Below are positions 18,669 through 27,968 of a DNA stretch of 64,000 bases, piece after piece; within the stretch, counting starts at the first letter, position 1; every line of letters starts with the position of its first letter. Location of the stretch: contig CAYPGR010000003.1 of assembly GCA_964410505.1 (NCBI GenBank), positions 39,234-103,233 of the forward strand. Direction: 5' to 3'. The notes beneath the pieces were generated by a model, which was not told the origin of the DNA, made no database searches, and was given only the letters and a program-made list of their open reading frames with translations. The position numbers and the translations under genes were made by a program. The stretch is from UBA1361 sp041656375 (GTDB lineage Bacteria; Bacillota_I; Bacilli_A; RFN20; CAG-826).

Positions 18669-20339
18669 TTATGCTTCACAAGTCGTACATACTTTTTCTT
18701 TATTGAATTGCTGAGCGGCGTTCGTACTATGTTGGTAATAGAGTGACTTCACACCATTCTCCCATGCAAAGATTAATAGAGCATTCATTTCTTTAGCGGA
18801 CATTTTCGGATTAATCATCAAGTTTAACGATTGGCTTTGATCAATAAATTGTTGTCTAATCGCGGCTTGTTGAATCACACTATATTGATCAAGTTCACTA
18901 AAAGTTTTAAAGACTTCTTTTTCTAATTCACTTAAAAAATCAAGATGTTGAACCGAACCATCATGGTCACGAATATCATTCCATGTATCACGGTCATTTT
19001 TCCCTTTTCGTTCAAGCACTTCTTCTAAGAAAGGGTTCCGGATTGTCACTTTAGTCTTCGCCACATCTTTCACATAGATATTCGACCAGACTGGCTCGAT
19101 ACTTTGTGAGACTTGCCCAAGAATAAAGGCGGAGGAAGTGGTTGGGGCAACCGCCGTTAAAGTTGTATTTCTGCGGCCATATCCTTTTAAGATTTCCGGT
19201 TCACCAAATAGGGAAGCAAGCTTTTGGGAAGCTAGGTGTGCTTTGTTGTTAATTTCTTTAAAGATCCTAGCGTTTAGTTTAGAGGCTTCTAAACTTTCAA
19301 AGGGAATCATTTTGGATTGAAGATATGAGTGCCATCCAAGCACCCCGAGGCCTAATGCCCGGTTTGCGACCGCAAAGTCATAAGCCCGGCGCATAAAGGA
19401 AAATGCTAAATTCTTTTCTTTTTCTTTAGCGTCCCGTAATGCTTCAAGTTTATGAATAAAGTCTGTCATCACCGCATCAAGGAAAAAGATCATCGTTTCA
19501 ACCGCGTCAGTATCTTTCCATTCATCAAAGTATAAAAGATTCATCGATGATAAGTTACACACAAAAGACCACGCTTCGTGATTGGGTAAGGCAATCTCAG
19601 AACAAAGATTACTATGTGTAATTTTGAGTCCTTTATCTTTATAGACATCGACAGTCTCACGATTAACGGTGTCAGTGAAGAAAATATAGGGATAACCGAT
19701 TTCTACCCGCCTTTGGATGAGTTTCGCCCAGGTGGCTCGTTTTTTCATGTCTCCGGCAATCATTTCACGCATCCAGTTATCAGAAACCGTCACCCCGTGC
19801 GTAATTTCTTGAATGGGATTCCCTTCGGTGCCAATTTGGAGGAACTCATCGATATCTTGATGGTCAATTGGTAAGTAAGGGGCGAAGCGACCGCGTCTCG
19901 TTGATCCTTGGGACACGACATCAATAATCGTTTCAAATAACTTCATAAAATGAACCGCCCCAGATGAGGTGCCGTTATTAGTGATGACACCACCGCGAGG
20001 ACGAAGATCACCAAAGTAACCTGACGTGCCGCCACCAAATTTAGACATCATCCCGACTTCACTTTGGGTATAAAGAATCGAGCCCATATTGTCACTGATA
20101 TGTGAACCAAAGCAACTGATGGGTAATCCCTTATTCGTGCCAAAGTTAGACCAGACCGGTGACGATAGTGAATAATACCCTGCCTTCATGTATGAGATAA
20201 ACTTATCTTTAAAACCACTGATCCCTAAAAGCTTTTCAGCATAAGTGGCAATATCTTCAATTCTTTGTTCAGGGGTCATTCCGGGCGCTAAGTAGCCCCG
20301 TGATAAAAACAACCGACTATTTTCATTTAACCAACGCAT
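18669..20339 (-). CDS. nrdA: Class I ribonucleotide reductase, catalytic (alpha) subunit without ATP-cone
   Basis: It makes deoxyribonucleotides by radical chemistry. The active-site cysteines are visible in Leu-Pro-Ile-Ser-Cys-Phe-Gly, Asn-Leu-Cys-Ser-Glu-Ile and Phe-Val-Cys-Asn-Leu-Ser; the paired radical-transfer tyrosines are in Ser-Leu-Tyr-Tyr-Gln; and the shuttle Cys-Thr-Thr-Cys sits three residues from the C-terminus. At 556 residues it is much shorter than E. coli NrdA (761) because it begins directly at the Trp-Leu-Asn-Glu-Asn-Ser-Arg segment and lacks the N-terminal ATP-cone. It follows the beta subunit by 20 bases, so the two form an operon with beta first. Allosteric activity control must come from the partner. 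Confidence 0.92.
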   Translation of the reverse strand: MRWLNENSRLFLSRGYLAPGMTPEQRIEDIATYAEKLLGISGFKDKFISYMKAGYYSLSSPVWSNFGTNKGLPISCFGSHISDNMGSILYTQSEVGMMSKFGGGTSGYFGDLRPRGGVITNNGTSSGAVHFMKLFETIIDVVSQGSTRRGRFAPYLPIDHQDIDEFLQIGTEGNPIQEITHGVTVSDNWMREMIAGDMKKRATWAKLIQRRVEIGYPYIFFTDTVNRETVDVYKDKGLKITHSNLCSEIALPNHEAWSFVCNLSSMNLLYFDEWKDTDAVETMIFFLDAVMTDFIHKLEALRDAKEKEKNLAFSFMRRAYDFAVANRALGLGVLGWHSYLQSKMIPFESLEASKLNARIFKEINNKAHLASQKLASLFGEPEILKGYGRRNTTLTAVAPTTSSAFILGQVSQSIEPVWSNIYVKDVAKTKVTIRNPFLEEVLERKGKNDRDTWNDIRDHDGSVQHLDFLSELEKEVFKTFSELDQYSVIQQAAIRQQFIDQSQSLNLMINPKMSAKEMNALLIFAWENGVKSLYYQHSTNAAQQFNKEKVCTTCEA

Positions 20340-20359
20340 GATTACTCATCCTCTTTTCT

Positions 20360-21628
20360 TTAAAATAAGTCGTCGCCGGTAATACTCCGGGTCCGCTTGC
20401 TGTAATTGATCGACCGTTTGACAAAGAAGTCGACATGTTTGGTGGCGACGACTTCGTCATCAAACCAGTCAGTGGCTTTAACTGCTTCCTCATCAACGGG
20501 GAAAAGCCGTTCATAACCAATACTCACTAATGAGTTATTTAGTCTATTCTTCACAAATTCTTTGACAACGCTTTTAGGCATAAAGTCAAGATCACCTTTT
20601 TCATAGATCCAGTCGATGACAACTTCTTCCGAGCGATACGCTTCTAAGCACGCTTTACGAACCGCTTCTTTCATGTCGTCATCAAACCATTCTGGATGTT
20701 CATTTCGAATAATGTTAATAAGATCAATCCCAAAAAGACCGTGGATTTGTTCTTCTTTTGACGTCGCTTCAATCGCGTTTGACATCCCTTTAAAGAGGTT
20801 TTTAAATTTGTTAAACGCCATGATAATTAAAAACTGGGAAAATAATGAGACATGTTCGATAAAAAGGGAGAATAACAGCACCGAAAGTGTAAAATCACGT
20901 TCACTGCTTGATTTTGCTAGATGGGTGGACTTCGTTAAGTAATCGACCCGCTGCATTAGTTCGGGAATATCTTTAAGTTTTAAAAATTCATCATTGAGAC
21001 CGAGAATTTCTAAAAGGTGGGAATAGGCATCATGATGACGGACTTCACTTTCCGCGAAAGTGTAACCAACCGAACCAATTTCTGGTTTTGGCATCTTGTG
21101 ATAGAGGTCACCCCAGAATGTTTTAACTGCAACTTCCACTTGGGCAATCGCAAGCATCGCATTTTTTATAACACTTCGTTCGCCTTCGCTGACATTAACC
21201 ATAAAATCTTGAATATCTGATGTATAGTTAAATTCCGTATGGAGCCAATAAGAATGTTGAATGGATTCTTTATATTTAGCAAGTTCAGGATATTCATAAG
21301 GTTTTAGATTTAAACGAAATTTAAAAATATCGGGACGCCGGGCTTGGTTTCTTTTTTCGCGGTAGATAATAAACGCCTTGGCAGTCTTTTTATATGTTGA
21401 TTCAAGTAGGACTGTTTCTACATAATCTTGAACCTTTTCAACCGTTAAAGTTTCGTAATCATTATTCGTCACGATTAAATCTAATACGCGGGCAGTTAAG
21501 AGTTCGGTTTCTTCTAACGAAAACTCTCCTGTCGCCATTCGCGCTTTATTGAGGGCAGTAAATATCTTATGAGAACGGAAAGGTTCAGTGGATCCATTGC
21601 GTTTCACAATGAGGGTTGGTAGTTTCAT
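20360..21628 (-). CDS. nrdB: Ribonucleotide reductase beta (radical) subunit with N-terminal ATP-cone
   Basis: Residues 1-95 form an ATP-cone (Val-Lys-Arg-Asn-Gly at 8-12, Thr-Ala-Lys-Ala-Phe-Ile-Ile-Tyr-Arg near 82-90), a nucleotide-sensing module normally on the alpha subunit. The ferritin-like domain follows. Likely metal ligands are Glu165 (where E. coli has Asp84), Glu195, His198, Glu258, Glu293 and His296; the candidate radical tyrosine is Tyr202, four residues after His198 as in E. coli. The beta subunit comes first in the operon. NrdB proteins with an ATP-cone paired with cone-less NrdA are known (for example from Leeuwenhoekiella), where dATP controls activity through beta oligomers. 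AAAAGGAG precedes the ATG. Confidence 0.93.
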   Translation of the reverse strand: MKLPTLIVKRNGSTEPFRSHKIFTALNKARMATGEFSLEETELLTARVLDLIVTNNDYETLTVEKVQDYVETVLLESTYKKTAKAFIIYREKRNQARRPDIFKFRLNLKPYEYPELAKYKESIQHSYWLHTEFNYTSDIQDFMVNVSEGERSVIKNAMLAIAQVEVAVKTFWGDLYHKMPKPEIGSVGYTFAESEVRHHDAYSHLLEILGLNDEFLKLKDIPELMQRVDYLTKSTHLAKSSSERDFTLSVLLFSLFIEHVSLFSQFLIIMAFNKFKNLFKGMSNAIEATSKEEQIHGLFGIDLINIIRNEHPEWFDDDMKEAVRKACLEAYRSEEVVIDWIYEKGDLDFMPKSVVKEFVKNRLNNSLVSIGYERLFPVDEEAVKATDWFDDEVVATKHVDFFVKRSINYSKRTRSITGDDLF

Positions 21629-21660
21629 TGATATCTCCTTTTGACACTTTTATTTTTCAA

Positions 21661-21690
21661 TAATAACACGGGTCAAATAGGGGATGTCAA
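21661..21690 (-). promoter_or_regulatory. Probable promoter of the nrdB-nrdA operon
   Basis: On the minus strand TTGACA (21685-21690) and TTATTA (21661-21666) are 18 bases apart, with the start codon about 33 bases downstream. I found no clear NrdR-box pair around it. Confidence 0.5.
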
Positions 21691-21750
21691 CTCTTAGAGC
21701 TTATAAAAAAAAGATAAATATTATCGGTCGAATTGGTAGTTTTTTAGGGC

Positions 21751-21823
21751 AAAAAAAGGCTGGTTTAGAGACCCCGTATCACATTACTAAATTGGTACTA
21801 ATGATATAGCGGCCACTAGCCTT
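21751..21823 (-). terminator. Probable terminator of the DUF2075 gene
   Basis: AAGGCTGGT (21756-21764) pairs with ACTAGCCTT (21815-21823) with one G-T pair, enclosing a 50-base loop; the minus strand continues with seven T. The 304-base gap 21629-21932 holds this, the nrd promoter and nothing else I recognise. Confidence 0.5.
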
Positions 21824-21932
21824 CAATTAAAAGACATATGAAACTCGTTAGAAATTATGGCTTCAAGATTTAAGTCTATAGCCGAAAAAGTAAATGTGTT
21901 GTTTTCTTATTCTATTTTTTCTAAACAAAGGA

Positions 21933-23798
21933 TTAGTTAAATCTCATCATTAATCTTTCTTTTATATAATCGTTTAGTGCTTTATCTTCACAAAAAATGA
22001 AACAACCTTTTTGACCTCGTGATAACAATGTTTTATATGTATTACGAATTATTCGATCAGCTAGTTCATAGTTTTTTGAAGACTTAATTCCTTTGAGGCT
22101 TGCGTCCGACTTAGCTCGCATTTTATAATCTGTGATAACGCGACCTTCTTCAAACCTCATATCTTTTCCGATGATAATCCCGACATAGTCAAACTCTAAA
22201 CCTTGTGCTGTGTGAATGCACCCCACTTCATCAAATGAATCTTCGTCAATCGCCCAAGTGCTTGTGGAAGAAAAGTTCCATTTAGCTTTAAATCCATTGA
22301 TGAGATTAATGTCATAGAGTTGGTGAGTCGGTTTATTTTTCGTCACCCACTCATAACAATAGCCTGCAATCATCCTTGCTTTATTGTTGATATGGTTTAA
22401 GTTTCGTAATTCTTCTCTCATCAAAATAGGGTCATCAAAAACACGAATATCATAATCTAAATCGAAACCATCGTAGTTAGCAGTTTCTCTGATTCCTAGT
22501 AAATGATCTAAAAATGCAATATAACCATCACTACCATTACATCTAAATTGTGAGGTGAGTTTAAAGTCATCACCACTAAAAACTTTACTACCAAGACGTT
22601 GCGCTTGTTTCTTAATTTCTAAAATACTGCCAAAATCCTTCGTAGTAACAATCTGATCCTCGTCGATGAAGAAGACACTCACGCGTGCCGCATTAATGAT
22701 TTCTCTAATTTGGTTTTCGCCTAAATTCATAAACATTCCCGATTTCTCGTTGAGTCGGTGCGCCTCATCTACAACTAAGCAATCAAACTCATTTGGTTTC
22801 GAATCAACATAAGCTCCTGAGCCCTTAAACATATTTTTAACATAATTTAGCTTGTAATTTCCTTGTCGCATTTTGTTGAAATAGACATTTCGTGGAGCAG
22901 CATTCTTTGTAACATAATTAACCATCATACTCTTAAACTCTGCTAAAAGATTGATCGCAATTACACTTTTACCCGTTCCAGGTCCGCCCTCAACAATTAC
23001 CGTATACTTATTATTTGTCTTAATAGCATCTTCAACTAACTTCTTAACGGTTGAAAAGACGACTTTTTGTTCATCAATCATATAAAATTCTTGATTACCA
23101 GCGATCATCGAAACAATCGCATCTTGAAGGGCTTTAGAAGGTCTAATTTTCCCATGATCAATTTGGTAAAGAACTTCACCATTGTCAGATTTTGAAACAT
23201 ATTTCTTAATGAACTCTCTTAATTTTAATACGTCTCTTTTTAAATACATCGGTGAAACTTCCAAAATATCTTTATATAGATCGTTGTCGAGTTCATGTCT
23301 GAACTCTTCTCGAAAGTTATGTAAAAAACAGCAAGGATACAATTGAATTTCACTATTTTGAACGAATTCATTATAATTTTCGATTGTCTTGGCGTATGAA
23401 TAAGCTTGATAAGAAGGATGCGTAACTGCACGCATTGAACCGGCCAGGAATGTCGTTACAATGTCTTTACGACTCGTTCTTTGAGCTTCTTCCCATTGCT
23501 TTAATTCAACAATAACAACATTACTATTATCTGACTCATCTTTTCCGGAAATAATAAAATCGACTCTTTTTGAAGTAGCAGGAATTTGATATTCAATCGC
23601 CACGCGAATGTCTGTATTAATCTCATTAAAATCTAACACATTTTTCATATGTAAAAGAGAGTTGTCCCAAGCACGAAACTCAGATTCGTTATTGTTTATG
23701 ATGCTTCGTTTTCTTAGTTCGGATTTAATTAATTCGGCAATAATCCCATTATCAACATCACTACTAAACTTTGCAATTGTTCCTGAGTATACAATCAT
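21933..23798 (-). CDS. PD-(D/E)XK-like nuclease fused to DUF2075 SF1 helicase/ATPase
   Basis: The N-terminal 200 residues contain Arg-Val-Asp-Phe-Ile-Ile-Ser-Gly followed by Val-Ile-Val-Glu-Leu-Lys-Gln-Trp, the Asp...Glu-X-Lys arrangement of PD-(D/E)XK nucleases. A DUF2075/Schlafen-like P-loop domain follows: Gly-Gly-Pro-Gly-Thr-Gly-Lys-Ser near residue 269, Leu-Val-Val-Asp-Glu-Ala-His-Arg, and a late Cys-Ile-His-Thr-Ala-Gln-Gly-Leu-Glu-Phe-Asp-Tyr motif typical of UvrD-like helicases. It may cut and translocate on DNA or RNA; such single-gene proteins are frequent in defence islands, but no phage assay is implied. It is AT-rich compared with its neighbours (17 G+C in row 22801-22860) and stands alone in its transcript. 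Confidence 0.8.
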   Translation of the reverse strand: MIVYSGTIAKFSSDVDNGIIAELIKSELRKRSIINNNESEFRAWDNSLLHMKNVLDFNEINTDIRVAIEYQIPATSKRVDFIISGKDESDNSNVVIVELKQWEEAQRTSRKDIVTTFLAGSMRAVTHPSYQAYSYAKTIENYNEFVQNSEIQLYPCCFLHNFREEFRHELDNDLYKDILEVSPMYLKRDVLKLREFIKKYVSKSDNGEVLYQIDHGKIRPSKALQDAIVSMIAGNQEFYMIDEQKVVFSTVKKLVEDAIKTNNKYTVIVEGGPGTGKSVIAINLLAEFKSMMVNYVTKNAAPRNVYFNKMRQGNYKLNYVKNMFKGSGAYVDSKPNEFDCLVVDEAHRLNEKSGMFMNLGENQIREIINAARVSVFFIDEDQIVTTKDFGSILEIKKQAQRLGSKVFSGDDFKLTSQFRCNGSDGYIAFLDHLLGIRETANYDGFDLDYDIRVFDDPILMREELRNLNHINNKARMIAGYCYEWVTKNKPTHQLYDINLINGFKAKWNFSSTSTWAIDEDSFDEVGCIHTAQGLEFDYVGIIIGKDMRFEEGRVITDYKMRAKSDASLKGIKSSKNYELADRIIRNTYKTLLSRGQKGCFIFCEDKALNDYIKERLMMRFN

Positions 23799-23911
23799 TT
23801 GGTGTTCCTCTTATTTATTCGCATATAATTGTATTCATTTTATCACCAAAAAACCATTTGGCCTAACATCAAAATGATACCGTCCTATTGATGACTATAC
23901 TTTCATTCAAT

Positions 23912-25102
23912 TTACACTAAAAATCCTATCACTGCCGCTAAAACAATAATAAACGGTGCCGGTATCTTCTTTGAAAATAACAGCAAGGCACTACCAAGCA
24001 CAACAACATAATTTAGTATGTTACCCGAAAGGGCAATTGATTGATTAATACCCGTTATCACTAATAAACTGGCAGCGGTCACACTGACGCCTATTAAAAA
24101 GTATTTCACCTGTGGGATAAGGCGACTCTTCTTCCAAAGCGGAAAGATAAAAAATACAAGTAAGGTTCCGGGTAAGAATATACTTAGTCCACCGACAAGA
24201 CCTGCAAGGAAACTCAAATTGGTCCCTGCAAAAGACCTCGCACTCACAAATGAAGCAAAGCTAAATAATGGTCCGGGTATTGCTTGATCAATCGCATATC
24301 CAGCTAAAAAGTCATTAAGGCTAATCAAGGATTGACTCACCACTAAATCTTGAATCATTAAAGGGACAACAATTTGACCACCCCCAATGACAGAGTAGCC
24401 GTAACGATAAAATGAGGTATATAAAATCAACCAATCACTTTCGAATAGAAGAATTAAACCTTCATTAAGTAGTGCTAAGAAAACAACAATCAAAAGAATC
24501 ATCCAACGGGGCTTTTCAATCTTAAGGGATGACTTTTCGTTTAGATGCGGTAAAAGATAGATCCCGCCTCCTGTTAATAATAAAAGCGGGACAACCCACA
24601 TTGAATAGGGCACTAAAAAGAAGCTAAGCGCAATCATCACACCATAAAGGATTAAGTCATATTTTCTTTTTATGACTTTAAGCGACAACTTAATAGCGGC
24701 ATAAACAATAAAGCCAACGGCGGCCGCTGGTAAATAAGTTAAGATTGGTTTCCATGTCTCATTATCGGCTATTATCCCAAAAAAGACACCAAATAAAGTC
24801 ATGATGATAATCGCGGGAAGGGCCCATACTAAAAAAGTTAGTAAGGCCAACACCGGTCCCCCAACATAGTAACCAGTAGCCGTAATCGTTTGGGTGCTAC
24901 TCGGTCCAGGAACGAGGGCATATAAGCCGATCATTTCGCCAAGTTCTTCTTCACTCAGATAGTTACGTTTCGTAACGAGAATCGACGAAAAGACACCATA
25001 ATGGGCTTCAGGTCCGCCATAAGAGCCTAGTGAGCACATCATGACGTCTTTTAAGAAAGTTGACCATTTTACTTTTGTTATTTGATCCATTTTAAATACC
25101 AC
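23912..25102 (-). CDS. chrA: Chromate/anion transporter, two-domain ChrA type
   Basis: A 396-residue membrane protein made of two homologous CHR halves. The first half has Gly-Ser-Tyr-Gly-Gly-Pro-Glu-Ala and Leu-Val-Pro-Gly-Pro-Ser-Ser-Thr-Gln; the second repeats the pattern as Gly-Tyr-Ser-Val-Ile-Gly-Gly-Gly-Gln and Ala-Ile-Pro-Gly-Pro-Leu-Phe-Ser-Phe. About ten to twelve hydrophobic helices are visible. The family exports chromate in exchange for sulfate or takes up related oxyanions; many members have unknown substrates. It lies between the DUF2075 gene and an ABC exporter with no close spacing to either, so it is likely independent. Confidence 0.88.
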   Translation of the reverse strand: MVFKMDQITKVKWSTFLKDVMMCSLGSYGGPEAHYGVFSSILVTKRNYLSEEELGEMIGLYALVPGPSSTQTITATGYYVGGPVLALLTFLVWALPAIIIMTLFGVFFGIIADNETWKPILTYLPAAAVGFIVYAAIKLSLKVIKRKYDLILYGVMIALSFFLVPYSMWVVPLLLLTGGGIYLLPHLNEKSSLKIEKPRWMILLIVVFLALLNEGLILLFESDWLILYTSFYRYGYSVIGGGQIVVPLMIQDLVVSQSLISLNDFLAGYAIDQAIPGPLFSFASFVSARSFAGTNLSFLAGLVGGLSIFLPGTLLVFFIFPLWKKSRLIPQVKYFLIGVSVTAASLLVITGINQSIALSGNILNYVVVLGSALLLFSKKIPAPFIIVLAAVIGFLV

Positions 25103-25169
25103 TATCTAAAAGATAGCGGATATCCACGCCTTCAGTGATCAAAATGCATTATCGAAGGTAAGACAAGGG

Positions 25170-25964
25170 TTAACTCCCTGCACTTTCATAACGGGATAAT
25201 CCTTTCTTCCAGATGAAGAGAGATAAGATTATCATCGCAGTACTTGCAATAGCCACATAAAGGGTGACAAGCCAAATATTCTCATTAAATAAAAGGGCCT
25301 TGATTGGTAAGAAGATGACCACCGAGAAAGGTAAGATGTAGGTTAATAGAATACGGATAAAACGGTTAAAAATATCAATCGGATATTTAGCAAAATTAGA
25401 AAACCCATAAACAAGGGTCATGACTTCAATACTCCGTTTTGTCCAAAATGAAAGTGAACCAAAGATAAGTTTGATGGCGAAGAAAAAACCCATCGCGAAC
25501 ATGACACATAAAAGAAGGGCGATGACTTTGCCGAAGGTCCAACTTATCACTAGTTGCGGGGTGAAAATCGAAAGAAAGATAATCCCTAAGATTAGTTCCC
25601 CGAATCCTTCAAGTTGAATCATTTCCGTAACCAGTTGAAAAAGCGGATTAAGCGGTTTAATTAAGTACTTATCTAGAATACCGCGGGTAATGCCGCCATT
25701 CGCGAGCATCCATATTTGATCACTTAAGATATGATCAAGCGCTTTCGGTATAAGATAGAACCCGTATAAGAAGCCCATCATATTAATGTTCCAACCGTTG
25801 AGCGAAGGAATCGCACTAATCGTTAAATAGAGGGTTGAAAAGGTAATCACATTCTCAATAAGGAAGCCAAAAATGCCGATAAAAGCATCAAATCGGTAGG
25901 CGAGACGCGCCTTGATACTACGGGATACATAAAGGGGATATAACTTAAAATATTTTTTCATCAC
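25170..25964 (-). CDS. ABC-2 type exporter permease, subunit 2
   Basis: Six hydrophobic helices in 264 residues with an N-terminal Tyr-Val-Ser-Arg-Ser-Ile-Lys-Ala-Arg-Leu-Ala-Tyr-Arg segment, typical of the ABC-2 family of paired permeases (DUF990-like) that work with a NatA-type ATPase. It is directly downstream of the other permease (its start touches that gene's stop), so the two probably form a heterodimer. The substrate cannot be read; related systems export drugs, sodium or lipids. Confidence 0.75.
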   Translation of the reverse strand: MMKKYFKLYPLYVSRSIKARLAYRFDAFIGIFGFLIENVITFSTLYLTISAIPSLNGWNINMMGFLYGFYLIPKALDHILSDQIWMLANGGITRGILDKYLIKPLNPLFQLVTEMIQLEGFGELILGIIFLSIFTPQLVISWTFGKVIALLLCVMFAMGFFFAIKLIFGSLSFWTKRSIEVMTLVYGFSNFAKYPIDIFNRFIRILLTYILPFSVVIFLPIKALLFNENIWLVTLYVAIASTAMIILSLFIWKKGLSRYESAGS

Positions 25965-26789
25965 TTAACCACCAACACTCACAACCCATTTTTTGAGTTT
26001 GTTAAAAGAGACGTTGCATAAAAGATTTAGAATAATGACCCACATAATTTGAATGGCGAATGCTTTAACAATCTCCACGGGACTTAACTTTCCTAAAAAA
26101 ATCATAATTGGTTTTTCAATCATACTTTGAAAAGGCAAGAAGTTTAATATTTGGGTTAGCCAATCTGGAAAATAGGATGAGGGTAAAAGACTACCAGAAA
26201 GAAATGAAAAGAGAATATTTTTCATGAGCATAAGCCCAAAGAGGGCATTTGTAAATATTGCAATCTCTCCAATTAAGAAATTAAGGGCGTCGGCAATCAC
26301 AAACGAAAGCACCGCGCTTAATAAAAATAAACCCGTATATATAAGTCCTGGAAACGGTAACCCTAAAGTCACATTTAGTAAGATGATTGAAATAATCCAA
26401 AGCGGAATAAACATTAAGATTGCACTGCTTAAGAAGTTACCAAAGCTTGACGCCAATAAGCGATAACGATAGTTAATGGGTCGAACCAAACTAATGGCAA
26501 TATTACCTTCGTAGATATCTTCACCAATAATCCAAAATGACGAACTTGCAAATACAAGCGACGTCGCGACCCGGGCGTAAATAAGATAGGCAATCATATC
26601 ATTAAACGTCATCCCGTTAATAACATCGGTTGGCGAATTTGAGTAGATGGCTTTCCACAAGAAATACAAGATAAGAAGCGATATGACATCACCTAATAAC
26701 CAACCAAGGGCACTAAACTTATAGGCGAAGCCGTCCAAGATCCCAGCTTTAGAAAAGGCCAAATACTTTTTAAGCTTGTTTCGTTTCAT
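25965..26789 (-). CDS. ABC-2 type exporter permease, subunit 1
   Basis: A 274-residue protein with about six membrane helices and a short basic N-terminus, another ABC-2/DUF990-like permease. I chose ATG 26789, which overlaps the end of the ATPase gene by 20 bases; the alternative TTG at 26813 would lengthen the overlap to 44 bases and has no better ribosome site. The overlap implies translational coupling with the ATPase. With the second permease it forms the membrane part of one exporter. Confidence 0.72.
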   Translation of the reverse strand: MKRNKLKKYLAFSKAGILDGFAYKFSALGWLLGDVISLLILYFLWKAIYSNSPTDVINGMTFNDMIAYLIYARVATSLVFASSSFWIIGEDIYEGNIAISLVRPINYRYRLLASSFGNFLSSAILMFIPLWIISIILLNVTLGLPFPGLIYTGLFLLSAVLSFVIADALNFLIGEIAIFTNALFGLMLMKNILFSFLSGSLLPSSYFPDWLTQILNFLPFQSMIEKPIMIFLGKLSPVEIVKAFAIQIMWVIILNLLCNVSFNKLKKWVVSVGG

Positions 26790-27771
26790 ATATTTTTTTA
26801 ACAATACTTTCAAGCGAGTTTTCTTGGATTTGCATATCCTCCACGCTGTAATTATCTAGAATTGTTTTGAGGACTTTATTAATATTAATATCTTTTGCTT
26901 CAAAAGTAATATGGGCATATCCATTCACGTCTTCTACCGTGCAGTACTTCCCTAACTTTTCACGAAGCATGTCAAAATCAACTGGGATTGAGCTGAAAAA
27001 ACTAATATGACGAATATCGCCGAACTTTTGTTTAATTTGTTTTATCGTCCCGTCATATAAGATGACCCCTTCATCAAGGATAATGACCCGTTCACAAAGA
27101 TTGGTGATGTCATCCATATTATGGGTCGTTAAGACAATGGTTGTATTATAGGTCTTATGAATTTCTTTAATCGCTTTAATCATGCGATCTTTGACTAAGA
27201 CATCTAAACCAATCGTTGGTTCATCTAAGAATAAGATCTTTGGATTATGAATTAAACTCGCCGCGAGATCAGCCCGCATCCGTTGCCCTAATGACAGCGT
27301 CCGCACGGGTTGATTAATAAAAGAATCGAGTTCAAGGACTTCTTTTAAAAAGGTTAGGCGACTCTCGTAATCACTTTCACTCACATCATAAATTTCTTTT
27401 AAAATAAAAAGGGATTCCACGAGCGGAAGATCCCACCAAAGTTGGGTTCGCTGTCCAAAAACAACCCCGATATTATGGAGGACACTTCTTCTTTGTTTCG
27501 GGTGATATGGTTTATAGCCATCAATGAGGATATCGCCACTCGTTGGGGTTAAGATTCCGCACATCATTTTGATGGTCGTCGATTTACCCGCGCCATTTGC
27601 GCCGATGTAACCAACGATTTCTCCCATCTCTAAGGAAAACGAAATATCTTTAACTGCTTCAATGGTTGTGGACTTCATACTGAATAGTGTTTTAAACATA
27701 CCTACAATACCGGGTTTACGGACTGGACGTTTAAAATTCTTTTTTGCTGATTTGACTTCAATAATAGGCAT
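26770..27771 (-). CDS. ABC exporter ATP-binding protein (NatA-like)
   Basis: The 333-residue ATPase has Walker A Gly-Ala-Asn-Gly-Ala-Gly-Lys-Ser-Thr, signature Leu-Ser-Leu-Gly-Gln-Arg-Met, and Walker B Ile-Leu-Phe-Leu-Asp-Glu-Pro-Thr-Ile-Gly-Leu-Asp, plus a C-terminal extension of about 90 residues as in NatA/CcmA-type exporters. The start at ATG 27771 is preferred over 27909 because AAAGGAA lies 8 bases upstream and family homology begins there (Ile-Ile-Glu-Val). It is the first gene of a three-gene unit with the two permeases at 25170-26789. Confidence 0.9.
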   Translation of the reverse strand: MPIIEVKSAKKNFKRPVRKPGIVGMFKTLFSMKSTTIEAVKDISFSLEMGEIVGYIGANGAGKSTTIKMMCGILTPTSGDILIDGYKPYHPKQRRSVLHNIGVVFGQRTQLWWDLPLVESLFILKEIYDVSESDYESRLTFLKEVLELDSFINQPVRTLSLGQRMRADLAASLIHNPKILFLDEPTIGLDVLVKDRMIKAIKEIHKTYNTTIVLTTHNMDDITNLCERVIILDEGVILYDGTIKQIKQKFGDIRHISFFSSIPVDFDMLREKLGKYCTVEDVNGYAHITFEAKDININKVLKTILDNYSVEDMQIQENSLESIVKKIYETKQA

Positions 27772-27968
27772 ATTAATACTTCCTTTATTTGGCCATATAA
27801 TTATATCAAGTCTACTCCGTATTTTAAAAATAGCATTGTAAAATCTATAATAAATATGTTTTCTGTTCTTTGACAGACCTATTAAAGCAAAACAAACTTC
27901 TTTTCTCAACAGAAGGACACTATTTTAGAATAGATGAATCTCAAGATTCTTAAGATTGACTAGGATGT

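Noticed and set aside
21629..21932. NrdR boxes ahead of nrdB
   Set aside because: I looked for two ACACWATATWGTGT-like boxes; nothing close enough is present.
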